Shown one piece after another: positions 1-13,499 of a DNA stretch of 64,000 nucleotides. A model generated the notes under the pieces. It was not told the DNA's origin. It ran no database searches and saw only the letters and a program-made list of their open reading frames with translations. Position numbers and translations under genes: made by a program. Location: positions 10,973,001 to 11,037,000 of the forward strand of contig JAMPIT010000230.1 of NCBI GenBank assembly GCA_026261815.1, read 5' to 3'. The stretch is from Monarcha castaneiventris obscurior. Taxonomy: Eukaryota > Chordata > Aves > Passeriformes > Monarchidae. Position 1 is the stretch's first letter, and each line of letters opens with the position of its first letter.

Positions 1-2148
1 GCCTTTATGTAGAACAGTATTGACTCACTCCAATCAACCTGTTACAGAATGGGATGGGAAAGTTGTTTTCTGCAGAACAACTACATTTCTTCTCTTTCTT
101 CAGAATTTTGGATTCACTGTTGGGTATCATTGGAATTAAATTCAATTTTTTAATGTAATTGTGTTTATTTATCAAAGCTCTAGAGGATATGCTTGTGAAA
201 TACAACATTTCCAATCTATTTACAGCCGTTACAAAATCTCTAAAATGTTGATGTGTTTACAGCAAAAATGGGTTAAAGCTTACATGGATTCTAGTCCTAC
301 TGTAGTCCTGAACTTCAGTCTAACAGGTTGAGCATTTTAGCTCAAATTATGCTTATAATTTTAGCTGAAATTTTGATTAGATATAGACCAAGTGAGCAAA
401 TTCCAAGCTTCACTCATGAGTTACTTCTTGGGTTGTAGCTTATGATTTTACTCTTCCTGCAGGTACATTATCTGAACTGTGCCTTGCTTGTTTTTGTGCT
501 GAAACTGGGCAAAATTCCGGTTTCTGTTGATGGAGTTCTCAGTTCATTTGAAAACCTGAAGATAAAACAGACATGTAAATTAACATAGAGTAAAAATAGT
601 TAAAGGCAAAATTCACAGGGTTTTTTGTGCTTTAACAATGAAAATACATCTGTTTTCTTGGCTTACTAGTATGAACTTGTAGTTCTGCATTTTCTCAGCA
701 TTACAATAACACTAAAATCCCAGTGCAAGACATATTGTTCACTCATTTGGAAGTTATTTACTTAGTTCATAGTAAAGCCATTCATGTTTTTTCCTACCTC
801 ACTCTTTCCAGCAGAAAAATATTGGACTTTCAGTTAAATCAGCAAAGCCGTGTCTTTGCCTCCAGTATTTGAGATCTGTATAACTTCTACATGAGCAGTG
901 GCATTCACCTTGCATATTCTGTTCTAGGTGGTAATGGAGTAATTTGTATTTCAGCTAAATGTCTAAAACTCTTTCAGTACTGAGAGTATTGTATTTAACC
1001 CTCCACTAGATCTGTTTTGCAAAGTTTCCTTACGTAATTTGATAAAAATACGTCCTCTAACATGACAAATAAGAAAATCTCAGATGCATTGTGGAATGAA
1101 TACATTTTTGCTAAAAATCAGTAGCATGGCTGCCTTTTTATTTTCTTAATTGCACTGTTTTCTTGCACTGTGTAAAAGGTGTACTTTTCATAGTAAATGA
1201 AAACTGTCTATATACTGTGGATGTATGTACATTATTGCAGTGAAGCAAGCAAAATAATGTTTAAAGATGACAGCTTCCTCTGTGTCCTTGAAATTTTATA
1301 TTCCTTAGCCTTACATTGGCTGGACTGGCATACCCAGGTGCCTGACATTTCAGCACTTTTGTGCCTTTGGAGATCGAGATAGCTTGGTTGGATATGTCTG
1401 CCACGTGGTGACTCTCATGGCTGTTTTTGTTAGACCAAAGGCAGTGTTTCATTCTGGAGCTGAATGGCATCAATGTCACATCAACAAAAAAAAAGTTCTT
1501 TGATACAAACCTGGCACAGCAAAATAGGAGACCTGTGTGACCCAGCTAACTCTGTGTGGTGGCTGATAAAAGAGCCAGGAGAGAGTGAGTAAAGTGGAAG
1601 ATAACGGAGTACCGGGGGAGTCTGATGTTAATCAGATGGGTAGGACTGAAGAGCAGTGCAGTAGTTTTGTACATTCAGGCTGCTCCTGGAGCATGGAGGG
1701 TCCTGTCGCTCACAGCTGGATCATGCTGTGACAAAAGGAAAGACCCAGCACACACAACAGGCCTGAGCAGAGGGATAAAATGCAAGTAGGGTAATGGAAA
1801 TGGGGCATGAAAACCACCCCTAGTCCTGTGATAAAGGGGGACACATTTGGCAAGAAACCCCCAGAAAGAAATATTTAATTCAGATGTAAAAATATTATTA
1901 TTTGCTATAAATGTACTCTGAAATACCTGTTCAGGGGTCTGAGGCATGAAGGTCTGGTATGGGGTTTTCTTTCTTCTCTCTCCTCACACCTTTGTTAACA
2001 ACAAAGCTGTGGAGATGGTGAATCCCACGTGGTTCCAGGAGATCTTCTGGGGAATGTTGCAGTGATGTGTACAATCTCAGGCTCAAAACTACCTCTCCCA
2101 GGAGCTGGGTCTGTACTTTGGGCAGTAAGAAGTGCTGAGAGAATGTCC
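1..2148. other. Non-coding, nothing recognised
   Basis: This is AT-rich unique-looking sequence. The open frames on both strands are short and resemble no protein I know. A CACGTG E-box core lies near 1404 and another near 2030, but single hexamers carry little weight. The part from about 1640 to 2148 is somewhat more GC-rich and could be an old decayed repeat; I cannot assign a family. Confidence 0.6.
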
Positions 2149-2211
2149 TAGAATCATATAATAAATAGTTTGGATTGGAAGGGACTTTAAAGATCATGTG
2201 GTTGGGCATGG
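2149..2211 (-). mobile_element. CR1 LINE 3'-end fragment
   Basis: The stretch runs from a TAGAATCATA start through TTTGGATTGGAAGGGACTTT to AAGATCAT. This is the reverse complement of the standard avian CR1 3' terminus (tail repeat, then the conserved block). It is only about 60 bp long, and its right end is collapsed compared with the consensus, so it is an old 5'-truncated copy. The sequence to the right, to about 2335, may be further decayed CR1, but the match there is too weak to claim. Confidence 0.8.
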
Positions 2212-4242
2212 AGGAGGTGTAGCAGCTGAGAGGGAGCAGCTTTCAGTTGTCTTCGAGGTGTGTGAAGGATATCTAGGAGCTTGACCTTTGTGATGTTCAG
2301 CAGGAGAGCCTGGATTGTGGCTGAGGTACCTTCCCAAAGGCTGCTCTGTCTTTTACAGGCTTTGTCTTAGATATACTAAGAAAGCATCATCTGAGCATTG
2401 TTCTAACAATCATTTGTTACCATGTGGACCTCAGGTGCTTGTTAACTGTTTTGTCTCCTTGTCTGTGGGATACCTGGCTCCTCACCCCATGTGCATTGCA
2501 ACTTGTTTCTTGCTATCCCTTCCCAGCAGTGAGACCTTGCTCTTTCACTTAGCATCTCCTATGATGCGCCTTTTGACACCAAGCATCCAAGAGCCTCTGC
2601 TCAAGGTTCTTCTCCTCGGAGCTCTCTTCTCTGCAGTCTGATTTATCCCGATAATGCTACAAGAAATTTGATGAGAAATAGTTGGTTGCAGTTCTGCATC
2701 CTTAAAATATTGTGTATATGAGTGTTCACCTGTTGGGGGTGTTATTTTCAGTGTGTTTTACTCCTTTGCCCTCCCATCCTTTCCTTTCCTCTGCATGTTT
2801 CGGAGGTTACCCAAATAGAAACAGTTGCTTCCAGCTTTTGTGGATGGGAAAGGAAATCAGTCACAGTGTGTTACCCTTGTGCTGAACTGCCAGGAGCTGG
2901 TAATGGCCAGGCTGTCTCAAATCTTTAGCACGTTCATATTAAAAGCAGCATTGTTTATATGAGAAATGTTATTTCTATTAAAGTTTGGTGCTTAGTGCCA
3001 AACAAAATTTGACATTTAAGTATGTCCAAAAGGTTATTTAAAAGTCTGTTACTAAGGAGCCTATAACAAAATGTCCTATAATAGTTTGCATACCAATGCT
3101 GAACACTTATGACAAATTTTTCTGTAACTTGCAAGAGAATTACTGTGCCTGTGTGTGAGGCCTTGTCAGGGTTTGTTTTTCTTTAATATTCCCTCAACTT
3201 CTCTATTACTTTCATCAACACATGCCACCGACTGCTGTAAGTTTAACTGTATCATGGCAAAGAGTGAATAGCAAAGTGGAGGACAAGGATGTAAACTGCT
3301 CATCCGTGTAGACAGATAGTACAAAATGGTAAGAAGAACATGGTTATTTCTTAAACTTTGTCTGTCCATTTCTCTAAATAGAAAGTAGATTGTATAATGT
3401 CAGAATACAGCAGAGGAGAAAAAGGTGTTAACTCCCTCATTGGAGACATGCACAGCTAGATGTGTGTAAGTGACAATGCTTTATCCAATTTTACCAACGA
3501 TAGCTATTAAAAAAACCAGCCTGTAAATAGTAAATGTTACTCAAATACAGGACTTGAAACTGGTTTAGAATTACTTTAATGCATCAGAGTTCAATCATTA
3601 CTGGATATTGGTGGGATTTAGAGGGGAAAGCATTGCTTTGTTGGTTGGTTTGGTTTTTCAGTGATCATAGTTAAAGATGTAGCAAAAAAAGTAATTTTCT
3701 GTTCTTTACTCTAGAGAATCAAAGCAGATTCTCTTTCTTAACAGAGGAGTTTATTGTTCAGAAGAAATGAAGCTCTAGCAATAAATAGATAAACAAAAAA
3801 ATATGCTGGAAGAGATTGATGATCTGCATAGCTCCATATACATGAGCTGCCCTTGTGACATCAGCTCCATCCAATGCACCAACAGCAAACACAGACAGGC
3901 TGCTAAGAAGCTTTTCACTTCAATGTTAGGCATTAATGGAGTGAAGTAGAGGTGGAATGTATAATCTATGTTTATTTTACCATTTAGGAAACAGGTGTCT
4001 CAAGAACTGTGTTTTTGAGAATAAGGCTTTCAGCCTAGCTGAAAAATGTCTCTAGTATGTTTTGCATCACAGAGGAGAGAAGCTGCACAACTGATCAATA
4101 TTGTTTTCCATGTAGATGACAATGATGTCATACAGTGGGACTTTATGGCAATCACCTGACATCCATAGCTGAGCAGGATGTAGGAAGACAACTCCTAATG
4201 GCTGTCACTCTGTAATCATTTCCCACCAAGAGTGCATTGTCC
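2212..4242. other. Non-coding, nothing recognised
   Basis: No repeat family, RNA gene or convincing exon is visible. A 108-codon plus-strand frame starting at 2315 has no recognisable domain and no codon pattern that sets it apart from background. Confidence 0.55.
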
Positions 4243-4275
4243 TGAAATAAAATTGAAATAAAATTGAAATAAAAT
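4243..4275 (+). repeat. Short tandem repeat, 3 x 11 bp
   Basis: Three perfect head-to-tail copies of TGAAATAAAAT occupy 4243-4253, 4254-4264 and 4265-4275. This is a minor AT-rich minisatellite seed of the kind produced by replication slippage. Confidence 0.95.
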
Positions 4276-7200
4276 AGGCACCGTGCTGCTGTAAATCTAA
4301 ATAGCTTGAAAATAGTAGGTTAGACTCCTCCAGCTTGCTGAGGACATTTTAATGGAAACATAAATACCATAATCATATGCTTTTTGCATGCATTTTGCCA
4401 TTAAAAGAAAAAATCTTCATTTTAGAAGGGAGACCTTTATGAACTTGTTTATTTTCTATCAGAAGTGGAATCAAGTTATGTCAAAGGAATATCTGGGAAC
4501 TGAAAATAACCCCACTTCCTTTAACTGTCATTTGCCCAGTGCAAAGGGGCAAGATGCTGTTTTTCAGGTCGGGTCACATACTTTGCTGGCTGCTTTTCCA
4601 AAAAGAAAGGGAGAACATTTTATTAAGCTGTTAACTTTGATTTTCTCAGTAATCTCTTTGTGCTTAAATTGGCATGAGAGTAATGAAACCTGGAAACTGC
4701 ATAGAAACACTCTAATATAATACAAGAATATGTAAAAAGTGAAATAAGCAGACCCTGTCTTTCTAGTGTGTATAAAATAACTCTTAGCAATAGCAGAATG
4801 GGTCGTGAAAGCTATGAAATACTATATTGCTGTGCTTGGATAAATATTTGTTAAAAAATCAGGCTTTTGTGCAGCTATATTAAACTTCTTTATTAGTAGT
4901 GTCAGTCACAGGAGTGTTCTTAAGTCTGTGGGATCATTTATGTGTACGAATCTGAGCTTACTGCCAGGCCCACCAGAGATAGAGATAGGAGTTATTACTC
5001 AGGGTGATGCATCCTGTAAATGCTAGGATGTTTCTTAGATGAAGAGATTTTTTGATGGTTCTGGAAGTTGACTTGAAGAGCACTTTCATGAAGGTAAAGG
5101 CCACAGCACTGCGAACCATCTATCCAGTGACATTTAAAACTTGCAGAGCTGTGCAGAAGGCTAACAAACTATATTGAATAAGATTATGAGTAAGCTCTTC
5201 CCTCCTACCTCTCTTTGCCTCTCTTCGCTGATCTGGAAGTGTTTTCCTATCTCCCGGATCCCTTGTTTTTCCCTGTTTATCACCCTGTGCCATCAGAGCC
5301 CTGCAGATACCGTGCTACAGGGGAAGGTACCATTCATGCAGGTAAATATGTTGTGAATACTCAGTCAGGTTGCAGGCATTTCAGAGCAGGGACCTTTTTG
5401 TTTTCCAAACTCCCTAAATAATCTGTAATGTTTAAGAAATTAATAGTTACAGGTTTTAAATCCTTACCTTCCAGTCAGTGTCACTCTCTTGTGGCATTAC
5501 GAAGGCTCATACCTGTGGGGATCTGACTTCAGGAAAGACTCTCCTGGCCTAGGAAATGGCACATATGCCATTATGGAATAATCAGACTCTCCAAAGCAAC
5601 CTGCCTGGAGAGCAGTGGGTTAATGAACTATTTGCAGTTCTCTAATATGTAAAACTGAAAATACTTGGAAGTCATTGTGGTATTTTCCCTCCTCTGTCTG
5701 TTATAACCCAGAGAAGGATTAGTTAGAGCCTCTGTGAGACTCTTCATGGGGTTTAAGCTCACTTTAGCGCGAACACATTGGGTTTTTTTGTTTCTCTACC
5801 CTTCATCCTATAAGCCAGTAATCCTTGCCCCCAGGACTGCCTAAAAATTTGCTTGGTCTCTCATAGACCCGTATATTTAGAACCCAATAGACACTATTAG
5901 CACTGGCATTTTATTATCTTAGGTTGGTTGTTTTCTTTTGTTCTTCCATCTTGATAGAATATAAGACAAGTTTTAATATAAATTCATGAGGATTTATGTT
6001 GGCTCCCTATTGTGAAAGTATGTGATTGCACTCCCCTATTTGGGTTGCCACTTTGGCGGAATAATGGCAGACTTACAGTGAACTCTATTCAGGTCTCCCA
6101 TTTTAATTACTTGAAAGTCCTGGTCTCTCTCTGAATAGATACCAAGCATTGATACTGTTGTGAGAACCACATCTTTCTCCATTTACCACAGCCACAGCCT
6201 CCCTGAAACCCCAGAGGTTTCTCTTCCCCTCTCCTCTGGCCGGCTTGCCATGCAGTCTGAAGTGTGACAGCTATTTGTTTGTTTTTACAGAAGCAGCTGG
6301 ACTTAGTACCTCTACAAATGGTCGCAGTGGGGAAATGCACAGAGATAAGAGAGGTGAACTTCCTGCTCTGGGTTACAAGACCAGGAGGTGAAGAGGGGCC
6401 CACCCAAATGTGCCCTTAGTGCCCCGTTCTGGGAGGCTGCGGATGGGCTCCCTGTGCTGGAAGTTGGGAGTATCTGCATAGATGGGTGATTTTCAATTCC
6501 TTTAAGTGCAGATGAGAGACTATTTATAAAAAGGGGGTCAAAGCCTGTCACTTCAATACAATATATTAGTATTTTAAATACGTTGTAACTGAATTATGCA
6601 TAGTACTTTTTGTTGGTATGTTAGTGTCATTTGCACACAGATATAGATCAGTTCAGTGTTTTGGTGCTTGGATTAAAAAAGAGAAAAATCTTTACTTTTT
6701 TTTCAGATGGTAGAAGTTAATATTTAATTAAAAAAAGAAAACTGTAATTATATATCCTAGTATGAAACAAAACATGATGCAAAAGCTAGAAGAGGCAATG
6801 TCTTGGGCATCAAATGGTTATTGTATGGCTTGAGCTTGCAGTCCAAAAACCCAGCTGTGTGTTTAATGTGCACATCTTTTTTTCCCACTAATGCCATCAA
6901 TGCAACTTGAAGTTCTTCATCCTGAGAAAATTATGGGGAATATTTGAGTACACAAAGCTGAAAAAGCAAAGGCTTTCCCATTCATTAAATCAAGTGCTTT
7001 GATCCTACTACTGTAAACTGCTAAAATCTCTTCTTTGCAAGTCCTACTAACCAACATTTGGATTGCAAACTGATGTTGTGCCTCAGTTGAACACCATAAT
7101 TTAATCAGTTTAATTTGTTGTTGCTGTTGACTGTGGCCTTTCCTAAATAGAACACAAATTTATGAATTTTTTGTCTTTTATGTCCCTCCAGTCAACCCAT

Positions 7201-10200
7201 CTGTTCCTCTTTGGTGAAGGATTCACGCTTCTCCTTTCCAAGCATTTGAAGAGCTAGGGGTTTTTCATTTTAGATTTATCTGGTTATGGCAGAGGGGTGC
7301 ACTGGATGAGCTTGGAGACAGTGCTGTGTTTTCACCAAATTTGGGCTTTTTACTTTCTAAAATTAAATATGCAATTTGAAGTTAGATCTTTAATGTGGTT
7401 TAATGGATCAACAGTAAAATGTTCTTCTAATGTTGGAGGGTTTGAAGGGTTTTTCCTTCTTTTCTATTTTTATGAATGATATCTCCTTCACAGATGAGAC
7501 AAACTATATTTAACTACACTGTTTATCCTCATGGCCAGTCATGTTTGTTTATGTGACTTACAAATCATCCTGCTTATGGTCAAAGCATTTTGTCACTGGC
7601 GGAAGTGGTGGAGTCTAATTGTGGGGAGGAATCCTCTACAGTAAACTTCAGGAAGGAAAATAGCATCACTTCATACAGGTTGCAGGGGGAAGTGGTTAAT
7701 TCCTTTGAACATATTGTAAACTCATTGAATGAATGCATATGAAACATACCACACTGGCAGCCCTGGAAACTGAGAAATTGCTCAAAGATCTCATTTCAGT
7801 TTGTTCTTGGTTGGAAAGCTGAAAAACATTGTTTTTCCACTCATCACTCAGAAAAGAGTGTGTATTCCCACAGCCTTGTGCTTCATGATATATTGTTAAA
7901 GAATTGGTTTATAAGGTGTTTGAAATCTTGTTCCTTAAGGCTCAAACACTGTGATGTGAAACATTGAAAGGTTTCTTGCATGACCTATTTTATATGATTA
8001 GGTGTTTCTGAAAAACATAGGACTTATTTCTAAAATCAGACTTACTTACTTGCCATGAAATTTTTTTCTTTCTTTAAAATACTAGTGGCATTTAAATAGC
8101 TTTTCAATTTGATGTGTTCATAGCAGTCTTTCTTACATGATGGATATATCAAATGTTATTATGGTAAATAGATGACTTATTTGTAATGGATAGGTAATTT
8201 CATCTACCCGGAGTTTAGACAGTGATATAACATATAAGACTTAATTTATGAAAGGAAAAGCAGAGGAGCAGATTTTGCTTCATTTTAATTTGTGTGTATA
8301 GTTTTGTAACAATAATGCATGGCATGCCTGACTTGCATTGCTTTCTGTAATGAAATGTCTTCTGTGTGCAGCAATTCATTGTTGATTACAGCCTTCCCTC
8401 ATTCCTGGGTTTCCATTTAAAAGGAAGCACAGTACAAACTGGGATGAAAAGAGAACACATAATTTCTGCTACCAACATTTAAAAAAAGCAATTAGAATTA
8501 GACTTCAAGGGATGTGAGAACTAATGTCTTTTAGACTTTTCATTTCCACTTATCTTTGGGTTGGAAAAAGCTCTGACCTGGCAAACAAAGAAGACAGAAT
8601 ATATTAGTATCAGTCTTTATTTCCCAAGACATAGTTTATGGCTCATTAATAGTTGTAGTATATGTTACTGGGTATTATATGGTGCAGAGAAAACAAGCAG
8701 AAGTTGCCTGTCATTACTTTGTAATTGTGTTAGTAGATATAGTCTGGAAAAAAAGAAAAAAGGAGAAAAAGAAGGTGAGTTGTTTTGTACATCATCTTAA
8801 ACTGTGCTGTGTCTGCCAGCTTAAGATAAACTCTATGCATATTGGCTAAAATGTCAAATTAACCCACTCATTTTTAGGATTGCTAAATGCCCATCAAGGA
8901 ATGAAGGGTTGTGCTGAAGCTATTTTAATTAGCAAAGTGTGATTTAAAGGTTGCTAAAATCAAAAAGAGCTTATTCATTTTTCATCAATAATAATTTTTT
9001 CTTAATATTTCATCAAAACCTGCTGATTCGGAGACCACCTTCTGGGCTTTGATTCATTATGACTGCAGATATAATTTAATTTTTTTCCCCTTTCCTTGTT
9101 CTGTGATATGCTCTTTCATCTTTGAGACATTGTTAAGATGTTTCTAACATTCACAGATTGCTAATTGATCCAACTTTTTTTAAAACTGTACTTAAGACAG
9201 AGGCTTCTTTTCTGTGGAAAGAATTTTCCATGCATTTGCTTTTATTAATGTTTTTTTTTTTTCAATCTCTGTATCTGATAAAGTATAAGTTCTCAAACAG
9301 ACATTGAAAATGGAGGACATGTAGGGTTTTATATACGGCAAGTGAGGCAAAAATACTACAGACACGGTAGAGGGAAATTAAGAGTTGGTAGAGTTATCAA
9401 GATTGTGCAGTTGCTACATTAGACCTTTATAGTTCATCTAGAACTAACCTGGTATTAAAACAGTGCTGTAAGTAGTGTTTTTTTGTCTAACTCTTTGGGG
9501 GATCATGGAGAAGAGCAATTATGGGAATTTATGCAACGGCATTTTGTGAAAGGATGTACAATTAAAAGAAATTGCTCCTTTCACTTTAGTAAGGCTGTTC
9601 ATCTAAGTTTTGTCTACATTATCATACTCTGGTAATTTCTAGTCCCCAAATGCATTTCTGTTACTATTTTAAGTTGAGCTTCATAACCTGTTTCTTCTTG
9701 GAAGATTTCCCTGTAGAGTAGTATCCAGAAAACTTTCCATTTGGGTAAATTGTTAAAACAACTGGTTGGTTACTCAACAGAGTGGATTGGAGCAGCCCAA
9801 GTGCCGTGGGCTGTACCCTGATCCTTTTCTGTGAGTAGTTGGAAAACTGTCACAATCTTCATTTTCCTTTGCTCATCTCTCACTTGTGAAACGTGTGTCA
9901 CACTGGGTGGGTGCACCTGGGGTCCGTTCTGTGAAGGCACAGTGAGTTGGAGCAGGGCCATCTTTTTCTTTTCTTCCGTGTAGCCATTTTCCTCAATTCA
10001 GTCTAATTAGAATTTCAGAAATGTCCTCTACGTCTTGCTTAGATGGTCAGAGCTAAGTTGTTTGTCCTGTGAAGCCACACTGAACAGTTCATGCAGACTG
10101 AATTTCATTAGCTTTCATTAGTTGCACTGTTCTGATGTAGTTTAAAGTGCTGCAGCTCAAGATGTCAGAATTTAGCAGGAAAATAGGTAAAACCAACACA

Positions 10201-10304
10201 CCATTCAGTGTCAGGAGTAATCCTACTTTATTGGAACTCACACTTGTGTTTTTTATTATTCCTTCTCATTGCTCAGATGCCTCCATCTTTTATGTAGCAT
10301 GTCA
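4276..10304. other. Non-coding, AT-rich, no gene seen
   Basis: About 6 kb with no exon, RNA gene or named repeat that I can support. A purine-only-looking run (A/G) lies at about 8742-8776, and T-runs occur near 9250-9262. Open frames are all under about 110 codons and none matches a known family. Confidence 0.55.
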
Positions 10305-10370
10305 TAGATTGGACTAGATGATGTTAAACGTCTTTTCCAACCTAGTTCATTCTGTGATTCTGTGATGTGT
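10305..10370 (+). mobile_element. CR1 LINE 3'-end fragment
   Basis: The stretch reads ATTGGACTAGATGATGTTAA, then a CTTTTCCAACCTAGTTCATT block, then two copies of a TCTGTGAT-like tail unit. This is the canonical sense-strand CR1 3' terminus with its 8-bp tail repeat (ATTCTATG type). Only about 65 bp remain, so the copy is heavily 5'-truncated. Confidence 0.85.
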
Positions 10371-10527
10371 GTGTTCACATTCAGTAGAGCACATGCCCAT
10401 GTGCAGAATGAAATGCAAATACAAGAATGTGTTTAGCTGTGACAGAATTTTTATGTGCGTGTTTATGTCTGTCTGTATGTTTTTGTATTTAGAAAATCTC
10501 TAGAAATTCCTCTGCTGCAGAGGAAGT

Positions 10528-10797
10528 GGCCTCTAGAAGTCATCTAGTCCAACCCCCTGCTCAGATGGGTTTGGTCAGGTCAAGTTGCTCAGGGCTGCAG
10601 TTATGTCCTGAAAATCTCTGACGATGGAGATTTCATTCAGCTCCCTGGGTGCCTGTTCCAGTATTTGACCAGCTTCATGCTGGCTGGAAAAACAAAGGCA
10701 AAAAGAAAAAGCTTTTTATATCAGAGTTTCCTGTGCTCCTGTTTGTGTCCATTTTCTCTCATTCTAATGCTGTGCAACTCAGAAAGGAGTCTGGTGT
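10528..10797 (-). mobile_element. CR1 LINE 3' fragment, antisense, about 270 bp
   Basis: Landmarks of reverse-oriented CR1 occur in order: CATCTAGTCCAACCCCCTGC at about 10540, AAGTTGCTCAGGGCTG at about 10583, a GATGGAGATTTCATTCAGCT block with CCTGTTCCAGTATTTGACC at about 10623-10672, then a decayed region ending in the AAAGGAGTCTGG landmark at about 10782-10793. The terminal tail at the left edge is missing or decayed. A 72-codon open frame within it is repeat-derived and should not be read as a gene. It lies about 160 bp from an oppositely oriented CR1 end at 10305-10370. Confidence 0.85.
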
Positions 10798-12174
10798 GTG
10801 TGTAAAAAATAAACAAAAATACCCAACAAAAATTAGTGAATCACTTCATGTAGTATTTGGAATATGAAACAAGGATTCAAATTTTTCAGGCATCAAAAGA
10901 ATTTTTAAAATAATAAGGATTGCCATACTAAAAGTTATCATTGAATTTTTCCTTGAATGATTGGTGACTCTGGCTTTTTCACCTATTGTATTTTCATATT
11001 TCAGAATACACTTAAGTACATGGCTTGTTTCTCCCAAATTATTTTGAAAACATGTATTGTCTCTTTCTCTACTACACTCTCAAAACTTTAATAATAAGTA
11101 TGAGAACAAAGTATAAGCCTTGATTCTTCTTTAAATAAAGGAAGCTGCATAGGAAGCTACCTTTTCTCCTTTAATTCACAGGTTTTGTATTGTGCTTACA
11201 GCATTCAGTTCCACCAAAAATGATGCACCTTAAAGTACCCTTAAAAATGACTCAGAGCTGTGTGCATTGTTGGATTGCTCCTTATACATACTTAGTTCTT
11301 GCTTTTCAGTCAGTCACATTCTGGTAGGGAGATGTGCTGCTGTGCTGCTAGGGAGGATTGCTGCTGCGTGGGATGTGTGACTCTGACAGCCTTTCTTCTG
11401 CTAAAGGATTTTCTGTGTTTTTCTTTTAATGCTGAGGTTCTGCAGCTCATCTGCACAATTTCCTGGACAAAAAGAGATCATAACTCCCAGAGAAGTGATG
11501 CTGTTTTGGCAATGAGTTGTGAAACCAAGGCTTCCGAGCATTTCTCAAAGTCATGCTTGCTATGTTCATTCTGAGCTAGAATTTGCAGATGGTGAGTGCA
11601 TTGCCGGAATGGAAGCTCAGAAGACATGGGATCTTCTGTGGAACTGAAGGGTCACACCAGAGGAAAGAGGTGGAAATGAAGCAACTCTCCTGTGGAGATC
11701 AGGAGCGCTGCAGCATGGAGATCAGGGAGAGGAAGCTACCTGCTGAGCTTGCTGTGACAGAGGGGAGCCAGCTATTCTCTCACCTGCAGGAAAAAACAAT
11801 AATAGAAAAATCAACTGCCCTCCTTATAAGCACAGATGAAGAATAAAATGGTCTGTGCAGGGTTATCTATCATCTAGATAGTATATTTGCAAGGGCCCTG
11901 AAGAACTACATAACCTTTAGTTAATATAACTACCACTTCACCCCTCAGCAGATCCCCTCACCACTCCCTGCACTCACACCTGTGCAGTGACACACTGCTG
12001 CTCTTTCATTGCACATAAACCAGGGCCAGAGTGTGGAGACAAGCCAGGACAGTATGGAAGGAGAATTTAAGTGTAAAAGGTAATTACCTGGTCTGGAACA
12101 TGGCCAGGGCACCAAGGTTAACACCTGTATGCTTGTGAGGAGTGCCTGTTGATATTCTTCCAGAAACCATTTTT
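10798..12174. other. Non-coding, nothing recognised
   Basis: This stretch contains an 87-codon plus-strand frame (11583-11846), charged and without a recognisable domain. A GTGAGT donor-like motif sits just inside its start at about 11592, so a non-coding RNA exon ending there is possible, but no acceptor or promoter supports it. Confidence 0.45.
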
Positions 12175-12236
12175 TACAGAGTTACAGAGAAGACCTTGTT
12201 AGTCACCTGGTCTGATTCCCTCTGTACACAAGATTG
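12175..12236 (-). mobile_element. Possible decayed CR1-like fragment
   Basis: The segment AGAGAAGACCTTGTTAGTCA followed by CCTGGTCTGATTCCCTCTGT resembles the 'gacctt...tcatctagtccaatccc' block of antisense CR1 and related amniote LINE ends. The match is short and lacks a tail, so this is a tentative assignment. Confidence 0.35.
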
Positions 12237-13499
12237 GTTCTTACTGTGGTGTATTCTATCACTTGTGTAGTGCACATTGAAATGGGGTGTGTTCAACAGC
12301 ATTATGTGGGCTCTGTGTCTTAGAGCTCTTGTTTGACAACTGCCTGGTATTTAATCTAATTTTTTTTGTTTTATTGCCTCCATATTCTCTTGAATGTACT
12401 AGGCTCTACAACAGAAAGACATAAACCATCTGAGATTCACGGTACTCATCTCAGGGTGTCCCTTGAGATCCTAAGTAAGGAGGAAAAAATTATTTTGATG
12501 TGTGTTCCTCAGTCACAAAATAAGGCAAATTAACTGCTGCTGAAAACTGTTGTGGTCTTTAGACTGCTGCAAGACAAAACAATCTCAGCTATTACCACAT
12601 CTCACCAGAAAAGACACAAAGCATTACCATCTTCCTTTTCTTTCTTTGTAGACAAATGCAACATCACTCCTTTTGTGAGCTTAGTTTAATCATATTTTTC
12701 ATATTTCATCCTCTTATTCCATTCCTCCATCTTCAGTCAATTTATATTCTCTGGGTAGAGCACAGGAATGTCATTTCAAGCAACTCAACAGTCACATTCT
12801 TCATCATTCTGCCTGAGCTACTCAAACCTGCTCTTCACTGAGGCCATACTGAGAGCAGAGCTGCCTCAAGTCATTCAAGAACTCTGAAAAGTGGTTTCCC
12901 TTTCTTTCTCAGTCAGGTATTTATCCCATCTTAAAATCCTCCATACTTTCATCTGAAGGTAGCTATCTCTTGAATACAGATCTCTCTAGTAGGAGAAGAA
13001 ATAAGTTTTGTTCTGCTCTTGACCTTGTTTTTGATGGGTGTTTTTCATTTGTAAGAAACCTACAGCATTTCACAAGGTTCTGCAGTCTCTCCTAATTTTA
13101 TATTATGCCTGTCAGTGTTACCTGAGCATCTCTTTAGAGGAGGTCTGTGGGACATTTTGTCTATTTGTCATGTGAGGCTGAATATGGGCATTCAGAAGGA
13201 AAGCTGTCATTCCTACAGATTGAGCCAAGTCTCGGTGGCTGTGGCTGCAGTAATTTGTTCCTTACAGACCAGTGTTAAAAAGGACTTCTGCACATTCAGC
13301 AGCTGGGTACACAGCATTCAAGCTAGGCAGTGTAAGATTTGATTTTTATATTTTGTTATTATTGGTTTTTATGGTTGATAGTGTAGTGATCATTAATATT
13401 TCACTGGCATTTATTATAAAAGAGAATTATATTGTAATGTTCGAGGGAAATGTTGAAACTTGTATGTGATTTTAAATTGCTGTGTATCTAGTCTGACAA
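12237..13499. other. Non-coding, nothing recognised
   Basis: AT-rich sequence with moderately pyrimidine-rich patches near 12630-12740. No exon or repeat family could be assigned. Confidence 0.5.

Noticed and set aside
4243..4275. CRISPR-like array
   Set aside because: The repeats are contiguous 11-bp units without spacers; this is a simple tandem repeat in vertebrate DNA.
10649..10867. 72-codon plus-strand open frame
   Set aside because: Mostly lies within an antisense CR1 fragment, so it is repeat-derived.
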